DNA from: Caecitellus pseudoparvulus
Lineage: Eukaryota > Bigyra: Bicosoecida
Reading direction: 5' to 3'
Assembly (NCBI GenBank): GCA_965644315.1
Contig: CBFFRQ010000057.1
Location: 310,001-374,000 of the forward strand
DNA: 64,000 bases
Part shown: positions 57,701 through 64,000 of the stretch, piece after piece
How positions within the stretch are numbered: the first letter of the stretch is position 1
Layout of the letters: every line of letters begins with the position of its first letter
Notes under the pieces: model-generated
The model's database searches: none
Told to the model about the DNA's origin: nothing
The model's input: only the letters and a program-made list of their open reading frames with translations
Translations under genes and position numbers: made by a program

Positions 57701-58057
57701 GGCGAAGCAAAACGCGACGTCAACCACAGGGATGTGAAAGCCACCTGCACGCAGGAGCGCTTCGCAGCATGCGCTGCTGCGTACGTGGTGAATCAGGGCG
57801 CGGCCAATCCTGCTTGTACGCTTGGTGGCATAGTATTGCAATGCGGAGTCCGTTGTGTCGACGCTGCTTTACCCATGCCACGCCTCCGTCGGCGCGATTG
57901 GCAGCATGGTCAAGCTACAACTAATTTTCACCCCAACAAAATATCCACCCGCCATCACTACAGTCAACCTGAATTCTTCGCTCCCTCGCGCACCCACGGC
58001 AGGCCCCTGCTCTGCCCGCTGACCAGAGCTTCCATCGTCAAAAGCCGCACACACGCC
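57701..58057. promoter_or_regulatory. Shared upstream region of giant gene 3 (-) and ascorbate peroxidase (+)
   Basis: 357 bases separate two divergent start codons. A CCAAT box lies at 57804-57808 on the plus strand and another in opposite orientation (ATTGG) at 57897-57901. A GACGTCA (CRE/bZIP-like) site is at 57716-57722, close to the gene 3 start. No TATA box is clear; an AT-rich patch (about 57920-57945) lies nearer the peroxidase. Confidence 0.5.
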
Positions 58058-59097
58058 ATGGCTGCCAGCGCCACTTCCCTGTCTGCCGTGAGGCAGAGCT
58101 TGGCAGACCTCATCACCAAAAAAGGCTGCGCCCCCATCATGGTCCGGTGCGTCGTTGTGCTGCTGTTCAGAATATCTCGCCACAGTTCCATGACTGGCCG
58201 AACTTTGCATCTGCAGACTTGCATGGCATGCCAGTGGCACTTTCTCGGCCCTGGATGGCTCTGGTGGGTGCACAGGCGCCACCATGCGCTTCTCTCCCGA
58301 AAAAGGTAGGCTGCTACCCCCTGCTGGATTTGAGAGACGCCGCGTCACATCCCACCTGGCCGCCACCGCCCTCTGCAGACTGGGACGCCAATGCTGGACT
58401 GGGCATTGCGCGTGACCTGCTCGCCCCCATCAAGGAGCAGTACCCGGACATTACCCATGCTGACTTGTGGACCTTGGCCGGTGTTGTGGCCATTGAGGCT
58501 TCAGGGGGGCCCACCGTTCCCTGGAAACCAGGCCGCACTGACGCGCCAGAGCCAGGCACGACTTGCCCAGCTGATGACCCAAAGATGGGTCCCAAGGACA
58601 TTGTGGAAGATGGCCGCCTGCCTGATGGAGCCTTGGGTGCTGACCACGTGAGAGAGGTGTTCACACGCATGGGTTTCAATGACCGCGAAGCCGTGGCCTT
58701 GTGCGGCGCCCACACCCTGGGCCGTTGCCACCCAGACCGCTCTGGCTTTGACGGGCCCTGGACGCCTGAGCCCCTCACATTTGACAACACGTACTTTACA
58801 GAGCTGCTGAGCGGGGAATGGGTTTGGAAGGGTGACGTGGACCCCAGCTACAAGGGCAAGGCACAGCTGGTGGACAAAGCCACGGGCAAGCTCATGATGC
58901 TGCCCACTGACTGGGCCCTCGTCGCTGACCCTGCCTACAACGCCATCGCGAAGGAATTCGCAGCCAGCCAGGACGCTTTCTTCACAGCATTTTCCTCGGC
59001 CTTTGCAAAGCTCCTTGAGCTTGGCTGCGTGGACGACGTCTGCACACAGCCCAAGACCAGTGCTGGCGGCTGCCCCCACCACGATGCCCGTCTGTGA
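58058..59097 (+). CDS. APX: Haem peroxidase, ascorbate peroxidase of APX/CcP hybrid type (298 aa, 3 exons)
   Basis: Exons are 58058-58146, 58217-58305 and 58379-59097. It reduces hydrogen peroxide with ascorbate, or possibly cytochrome c. The distal site is R30-L-A-W33-H34, formed across the first junction. The proximal His is H171 in [10 protein letters not shown], with W187 ([12 protein letters not shown]) and D237 (LPTDWAL). R180 in DRSGF matches the ascorbate-binding Arg of plant APX. T172, T188 and D195 match the APX cation site. The segment about 205-233 (SGEWVWKG to LMMLPTD) and the C-terminal half-helix follow cytochrome c peroxidase rather than pea APX. A loop with extra residues (about 118-137) precedes GRLPD. 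No transit peptide is obvious, so it is probably cytosolic. The start has G at -3 and G at +4; no earlier in-frame ATG exists downstream of 57734. Confidence 0.93.
58147..58216 (+). other. APX intron 1 (70 bases)
   Basis: Border GTCCG|GTGCGTCG to CATCTGCAG|ACTTGC. The junction restores the Arg codon of the distal RLAWH motif. Confidence 0.92.
58306..58378 (+). other. APX intron 2 (73 bases)
   Basis: Border GAAAAAG|GTAGGC to CCTCTGCAG|ACTGGG. The junction gives [14 protein letters not shown], the usual APX order. Confidence 0.92.
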
Positions 59098-59556
59098 GGC
59101 AATGCACGCCCGAGGCAGAGGCTGCTTCCAGTCTTGGCTGTAAGCTTGTCTTCTAGTAGTCCATGTTGCACTGAATCGCGCACCTGTCCGGGAGGGGCAT
59201 CCAGGTCGTGGCAAAATCATCTCACGCAGCTTTGGCGAGGTGTCCCATGCTGCTCGCTTCGAGCATCTGAAGCCTCTGGGTTCCAAGAGACAAGCACAGA
59301 GAAAGAACCATTGCCTAAAACGCTGATAGCTACTGGGTGGTGGGTTGGGTTCCCTGCTATTGCAGTGCCGTGTTGGAGCGCCGTGCACCATCCAGTACCG
59401 CGTTTCGCCTGCGTTGCACGCTCGATCAATTACCGCAGCCTGCGCTACTGGGCGCGGGGCAGACCGACACCTAAATAAAACGGTTCCCCACCATTAAACC
59501 GATACCCTTCTTACACACTCTGTCTCATTTCTGCTTCAGACATCTCTCACCGTAGC
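59098..59556. promoter_or_regulatory. Intergenic region between APX and the CTL-like gene
   Basis: 459 bases in tandem orientation. CTAAATAAAA at 59471-59480 lies about 80 bases before the next ATG. It could be a TATA-like element of the CTL gene or, as AATAAA (59474-59479), a poly(A) signal; position favours the first. A TGTAA (59139-59143) lies about 40 bases behind the APX stop. No coding signal is seen. Confidence 0.4.
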
Positions 59557-61376
59557 ATGGAGCAAGTCTCCGAAAGCAGTGCCGACAGGCACGAGGGCAT
59601 CGCGGCAAGGGTCGTGCCAGCCGAGGAGCGCAAGCTGCAGGATGTGTATGTCTTGGGCTGTTATGGCGTGACCATGTTGCTTGCTCTGGCCATGGGCTTT
59701 GCCGCAGTAGGGAGCGCAAAGGACCTGGGTGCGTAGACCTTCGCAGGCGGGCTTCCATGTGATTCCAGCACCACACACACACCCTGCCCTGCCGAGACAG
59801 ACAAGCTGGAGCAAGATCTGAAAGACTGCAACGCGGAACTGCAGAGCAACCGACTCCTGCAAGAGGTTCCTGAGGTGAACGAGTTCGACACGTCCACTGG
59901 CTTCGCCACCCTGGCTGCGTCACCTGGTGTGTCCTGGCCCCACGACCTGCGCCAGCTGCGCACTCACCCATCACTCTCGTGCGCCCCCGCTCCCTGCCCA
60001 CAGCCGCCTGTGCTGTCTCTGTGCTGTGTGCCCTGCTGCTGGGTGCACTGTGGATGTACCTGCTGAAGGAGTACACCCGCATGATGGTGTGGGGCACGAT
60101 TGGCTTCACGCTGGCGGTGCAAGTTGCGCTGGCCATTTGGCTGCTTGCCGCAGGTAGTACAGTGGGGGCAGTCATCATCCTCATTTTCACAGCTCTCTAT
60201 GCGCTCTTCATCTACTGCATCCGAGATTCGATAAACCTCAGCGCTGACATGCTGCAGCTGGGCGTGACTGCGTTGAAGGACTACCCCTCCCAGCTGCTGG
60301 TGAACACCCTCATCCTCATCGTCACACTGGTGCTCTTCGCTGTGCTCATTGTCTTCCAGATTTCGGCAGCTCTAGCCAGTGAGGTGCAGCAAGTAACGAC
60401 CGACAATGGGGGTAAAGCTTGCTCCATTGTCACTCCTGGCTGGGCGACGTTCTACCAGTACTTGGCCGGCTTCACCCTGCTGTGGACGTTGATGACAGGG
60501 ATGCAGGTCGCACAGTACTCTGCCGCATTCATGGCTGGGGAGTGGTACTTCAACCCCCCTGAGCGGCGGTGCAAGTCCCCCTCCTGGACAGGCCTCCGAC
60601 TGGGCATCACGCTGGCCGCAGGCACCAACATGGCTGCTGGCCTCGTGCTGGCCATCATTGAGATGATGCGGGACGCTGTGCGTCGTGCCCGCCAAGAAGG
60701 TGGCATCTGCATGGCGATCCTCGCATGCATCATCCGCATCATCCTGAACATCCTGGAGTTCATGACGAACTTCGCCACCATCATGGCAGCGGTGTCAGGC
60801 GAGGGCTTCATCGACGCGGCGAAGCACGGATCAACTGTGCTGAAGTATTCTTTTGTGGACGGGTACATCACCGACCGCATCTCCAAGCGCATCTTGTACC
60901 TGGGCGCAGTCGTGCTGGGCCTGCTGTCCGGCACCATTGCGTGGGCCTTGCTGGATTCTGCGACGGGGTACAACTCCATCTCCACAGAAGGCGCCTGGTT
61001 CTTCTTGATTGCCATCATGGTACTGCTCGGGCCGTTTGGAGTTTTGCTGGGCGCGATTATCGGCTCAGCGGTCCAGGGTCAGCTGGGCGTTGTGGTCATG
61101 GCCGGCTTCCTTGGCGCGGTGGCCTCCACCGCCGCCCTGTTCCTAGCTGAGACTCTCATCGATCTCACCAATGCCATGTTTGCGTTCTGGGCCATTGACA
61201 AGTACTGCTCCGTCACTTCGTACGGCTCGTCCCCCGCCATGGTTGCGGCCATGGAGGGCTTCGCAGCAGGGACGGGCCAGCTGAAGGCCGGCCAGCAGAG
61301 CAGCTCGACAGCAGCCGCCCCCCAGCAACACAGTGGTCCACCCCCCCACAACAACAATGGCCAGGGCAAGTGGTGA
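59557..61376 (+). CDS. Choline transporter-like (SLC44/CTL) multi-pass membrane protein (556 aa, 3 exons)
   Basis: Exons are 59557-59728, 59801-59926 and 60004-61376, and the frame runs through both junctions. Exon 1 holds the first membrane helix (VYVLGCYGVTMLLALAMGF). Exon 2 is a charged loop of about 40 residues (KLEQDLKDCNAEL), much shorter than in animal CTLs. Exon 3 has about ten further helices. Family marks include EWYFNP before a membrane helix and, in the distal half, EFMTNFATIMAAVSGEGFID followed by AAKHG (compare the G-x-x-F-C-x-S-A-K of CTLs). The C-terminus is a Gln/Ser/Pro/His-rich tail. CTL proteins transport choline or related solutes across plasma or organelle membranes; the substrate here is not known. 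The ATG has A at -3 and G at +4. Confidence 0.8.
59729..59800 (+). other. CTL-like gene intron 1 (72 bases)
   Basis: Border CCTGG|GTGCGTAG to GAGACAG|ACAAGC, phase 1. Read-through would stop within the intron at a TAG. Confidence 0.85.
59927..60003 (+). other. CTL-like gene intron 2 (77 bases)
   Basis: Border CACCTG|GTGTGTCC to CTGCCCACAG|CCGCCTG, phase 1. It leads straight into the second membrane helix. Confidence 0.8.
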
Positions 61377-61870
61377 GCGCCTGTCCCGCGCCCAGCTGCT
61401 CGGCCCCGCCACGCATGCTGGCCTTGCCAAGTTTCCAATACACACCACTGGGGGGCACCCATGCTCGAAAGTAGAGACTCTGTGGCGTTCGCATAACCTT
61501 TTCTGCGCAGTGTGCGCTGCGCGGGGGGCTGGACTGGTCGTGTGTGCTTCGGGCATGCAGCGAGCGCCAGCGCCTCGTTGTGGCTTATGCAGCTAGTGAT
61601 GGCGGCGCACCAACCCTAGAGTGGTGTGTCATAGTTTGGCACAGCCTTCTGTGGACACCACGCCTCGCAAAATGTTGGGGGCATGAGTCTCCTAGCGCGC
61701 ACTGCCATCCTCGGACCAAGCGGGGACAGGACTTACGCCAGCAGCAGCAGCGTACAAATGCAAGCGTGCAGATGATGTGCCTGGCAACACTTCACCGCAC
61801 GGCATGCTTTCGAAGCGAAGTTTGTGAGCAAGCCCCCGCTCTCATTGTGCAATCACCTCTCGCTGCAGCC
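61377..61870. promoter_or_regulatory. Intergenic region between the CTL-like and mannose-6-phosphate receptor-like genes
   Basis: 494 bases in tandem orientation. It has a short GCA/AGC repeat (about 61740-61751) and no clear TATA or CCAAT box. A long open frame from 61544 runs through it into the next gene, but its protein has no signature before the true start. No RNA gene is seen. Confidence 0.4.
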
Positions 61871-63025
61871 ATGCGTACGCTCGGTGCATGCCTGGCGTTG
61901 GGCTGCCTTGGGGCCGTGCTGGCGGATTCCGGCCAGGAGTTTTGCGATGACGCCTACGAGTGCAAGTTTTACTATGAGACAAGCACAGACCTACTAACGT
62001 ATGATCTGAGCCCACTTTGCAGCTCGGCTGGCTATGCGTTCCGTGACACAGTCAACACAGTGAGTGCACTGGCGTGGCCAGGGCAGTGCCTGCTGCCACG
62101 CTGCCAAACTTTGCTGGCTGCAGTTGCATACTCTCGCTTCTCCGCCGTTAACAGGTCCTCAATGACACTTACAACTTCAACATCTGTGGCTACAGCCCGA
62201 AGTACTGCATGCCTCAAGGTGCGGCAGTTGGTGCCGGCTGCCGCTGAGGCCTGGTGCTGCAGCGCGCTTTCCCCCTGCGCCCTGTGCAGGCTCCTCCCAG
62301 ATTTACACTGCTGGCGTCGCGGTGCAGTCCTGGGGCACTCCTCCAGCTTGCAACGCGAATACATTCAACTGCACAGACCCCGTGTCGCTGGAGAACGTGT
62401 GCTGCACTGAGGACTGCGAGGTGCTGGGCATTGACCCGCCCGAGTTTCGCATCAAGGACAAGAAGGTGTGTGCACAGCTGGCTGGCCTCACTGCTTCAAA
62501 TGGCCCAATCTGGCAGCTATGCCTTGCTTTGTTTGCTCGCAGAATCCCCAAACGGGTGGCTTGATCGTGCAGCATCGAGGCATGCCCCGCCAGCCTGGCG
62601 TGCTCAACCCGTGCCCGCCCACCAACAACTTCGGCGTGCAATACGGCCGCAACGTGACGTTCCACATCGAGTGCGACCCTTCTGTCAATTTGGAGTTTGT
62701 CGATGGCGAGGAGTCCCCAACGTGCTCCTACCAGCTGTACTTGAAGTCCAAGCATGCCTGTGGTGATGCGTACTCTGGCCCTGGCTCTGCCTCCTCTCGC
62801 AACGGGTTGGTGGCTGGGATGTTCTTCCTGGGACTCTTCATCGGCATCCTTGCTCTCGGAGGTTATTGGTGGTACACTGCAAAGTACGGCGGCTGCGGCA
62901 AGTCTGGCAGCTACTTCAAGTTCGGCTCTGGCTCAAGCGCCCCCTCTGGCACGGCTCCCTCTGCCTACGGCGGTTCTACGAAGGGAAGCTCCATGGGAAG
63001 CTCATCTTACTCCACTGTGGGATAA
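61871..63025 (+). CDS. Cation-dependent mannose-6-phosphate receptor-like (MRH/ATG27 family) type I membrane protein (303 aa, 4 exons)
   Basis: Exons are 61871-62059, 62155-62218, 62290-62465 and 62543-63025. A signal peptide (MRTLGACLALGCLGAVLA) leads into an MRH-type beta-barrel: LTYDLSPL, YAFRDTVNT, YNFNICGY, VAVQSW, GLIVQHRG, YGRNVTFHIEC, CSYQLYLKSKHAC. The four residues that bind mannose-6-phosphate in the animal receptor have counterparts: Q97, R179, E199 or E200, and Y206. One membrane helix (about 231-253) is followed by a Gly/Ser-rich cytosolic tail (about 50 residues) ending YSTVG. The family sorts lysosomal or vacuolar glycoproteins from Golgi to endosome; the ATG27 branch works in autophagy. 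The tail has no obvious acidic-dileucine signal. The gene is convergent with the next one, with 62 bases between stop codons. Confidence 0.82.
62060..62154 (+). other. M6PR-like gene intron 1 (95 bases)
   Basis: Border AACACA|GTGAGTGC to GTTAACAG|GTCCTC, phase 0, with a GTTAAC branch-like stretch at the acceptor. Confidence 0.88.
62219..62289 (+). other. M6PR-like gene intron 2 (71 bases)
   Basis: Border CCTCAAG|GTGCGGCA to CCTGTGCAG|GCTCCT, phase 1; it restores a Gly codon. Confidence 0.88.
62466..62542 (+). other. M6PR-like gene intron 3 (77 bases)
   Basis: Border GACAAGAAG|GTGTGTGC to TTGCTCGCAG|AATCCC, phase 0. Confidence 0.88.
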
Positions 63026-63087
63026 GCTTAAGAATGCAAGCTTGGTAGCGGTGCCCTTTGCTGGGGCTGAGCCAGTAAGTGGATGCT

Positions 63088-64000
63088 TCACACACCACCG
63101 ATCTGGGGCCGCACCGCACTCTTGCGCTTGGCCTGCCGCTGCAAGAACGCCGCAGCATCTTGAGAAGGCGAACGAGGCTTCCCATGTCCTGAAAACTGAT
63201 CCCTATTCTGGGTCGAGCTGCTTTCTGTGTCTGCGGGACTTGGCGTAGGATTTGCCTGGCCAGCAAAGCCGATCACCTTAAGCCGTCCAGCTTGCTGGCG
63301 AACTTGAGTCAAGGCTTGCTGCAGGCGGCTCTCAAGCCTCATGATATATGCCTCTCGGTCGTCGAGTTGTGAGCCGCTCTCCTTTGCACGCAGGGCTCGC
63401 GCCCTTCGCCCTGCAACTCTTGCCGCAATGCGCTCGCGCACCCCGGCTCGCGACGGCGTGGCAGATTGCGAGCTACCCTGCGCCGAGGCGGGTCGATGTT
63501 CACCGCACTCAGTTCGTTGTGATGTGTCTGTCGCTTGCACGCTCTCAGCGCTCTTACTGCGGGATGCGCCATCCAGCCACTCTCGACGACTTCTCAGAGC
63601 CTCCGACAAGTCTCGAATGGAGCGCACTTTCGGGATGCTAAACACTTGCTGAGCATCCATCACATGGGGTGAAGTTGTTCCAGGCTGTTGAGGTACCCCG
63701 CCGATCGTCTGGGCCTCTGTTTGCCCGCTGCCCTCCTCTTGCCAGGCGGGCCGGCAACCCCCTGAAAACACCCTTTCAAGACCCTTTGCCTGGACCTTGC
63801 TTCCCCTCGATGGACCATCCCGGGTGTGCACAAGAGCAGGGGTGTTTGCTTGGGAAGCAATCTGGAGGTCTGCAGGCTGCTTGCCACGGTATCCTTGCGC
63901 CTTGCGCAGTTGGATCTCGAGCGTCGCGGCCCGCTGCTCTGCCTCTGCCTGCTTCGCAGCAGCTTGGGCTGCTTCCACTGTGGCACGTGTGGCCACCTCC
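63088..64000 (-). CDS. Coiled-coil protein of unknown function, C-terminal 303 residues (5' end outside window)
   Basis: The frame is open to the window edge at 64000, so start and length are unknown. The visible part begins with an Ala/Glu/Gln-rich helix (EAAQAAAKQAEAEQRAATLE). A Ser/Pro/Gln-rich, probably disordered stretch follows. Then comes a helical segment (IRDLSEALRSRREWL), an Arg-rich helix (RIAARVAGRRARALRAKE), a leucine-spaced coiled coil (YIMRLESRLQQALTQVRQQ) and a basic C-terminus ending PQIGGV. I do not recognise the family; cytoskeletal or centrosomal scaffold types look like this, but that is a guess. An intron in the disordered stretch cannot be excluded. Confidence 0.6.
   Translation of the reverse strand, partial: EVATRATVEAAQAAAKQAEAEQRAATLEIQLRKAQGYRGKQPADLQIASQANTPALVHTRDGPSRGSKVQAKGLERVFSGGCRPAWQEEGSGQTEAQTIGGVPQQPGTTSPHVMDAQQVFSIPKVRSIRDLSEALRSRREWLDGASRSKSAESVQATDTSQRTECGEHRPASAQGSSQSATPSRAGVRERIAARVAGRRARALRAKESGSQLDDREAYIMRLESRLQQALTQVRQQAGRLKVIGFAGQANPTPSPADTESSSTQNRDQFSGHGKPRSPSQDAAAFLQRQAKRKSAVRPQIGGV

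Noticed and set aside
59139-59143. TGTAA as a green-algal poly(A) signal behind APX
   Set aside because: The same signal is not consistently placed behind the other genes, so it cannot be used to assign the lineage.
61544-62410. 288-residue open frame over the start of the M6PR-like gene
   Set aside because: Only its part from 61871 to 62059 is exon 1; before that the frame has no signature, and it then reads through an intron with consensus borders.
1-64000. tRNA, rRNA, transposon, CRISPR or organelle-origin sequence
   Set aside because: I saw no cloverleaf, reverse transcriptase, transposase, terminal repeat or direct-repeat spacer array in the intergenic regions.

Overview
This is a GC-rich, gene-dense nuclear window from a eukaryote, most likely a unicellular protist or alga. 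The evidence is spliceosomal introns of 65-109 bases, Kozak-like ATG contexts, signal peptides, a type I membrane receptor of the mannose-6-phosphate receptor family, a choline-transporter-like protein and a plant/algal-type ascorbate peroxidase. Seven of nine introns have GTG-type donors (GTGCGT, GTGTGT, GTGAGT). I cannot assign a lineage from the sequence alone; haptophyte, stramenopile or green algal relatives are all possible.

Bases 226-57700 are filled by three giant genes, head to tail on the minus strand, encoding about 18,800 amino acids with only two introns between them. (1) 226-14289 encodes a 4,687-residue secreted mosaic. Its C-terminal 1,900 residues carry two lysozyme-like (GH24) modules around a thrombospondin type 1 repeat, then a decayed VanY/M15-like peptidase and two peptidoglycan-binding-type modules. 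(2) 14796-43915 encodes about 9,684 residues: signal peptide, vitellogenin-type lipid-transfer N-terminus, amphipathic helical region, several dozen Fn3-like 'DTTPP' repeats, a Cys-rich module, a PKD-like module, one transmembrane helix, and a basic cytoplasmic tail with five NPM motifs and seven RRxS sites. (3) 44353-57700 encodes 4,412 residues: signal peptide, Cys-rich head and the same kind of Fn3-like array, without a membrane anchor. All three share scattered RRxL/RHLx motifs that look like proprotein-processing sites. The three probably build or decorate a cell coat or extracellular matrix.

The right end (58058-64000) holds ordinary small genes. They are an APX/CcP-hybrid haem peroxidase (3 exons, +), an SLC44/CTL-type transporter (3 exons, +), a cation-dependent mannose-6-phosphate receptor-like protein (4 exons, +), and the C-terminal end of a coiled-coil protein on the minus strand that runs off the window. 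All exon structures were worked out by hand from frame continuity, GT-AG borders and protein motifs. The most unusual content is the bacterial cell-wall-hydrolase mosaic in gene 1 and the vitellogenin-headed, membrane-anchored giant of gene 2.
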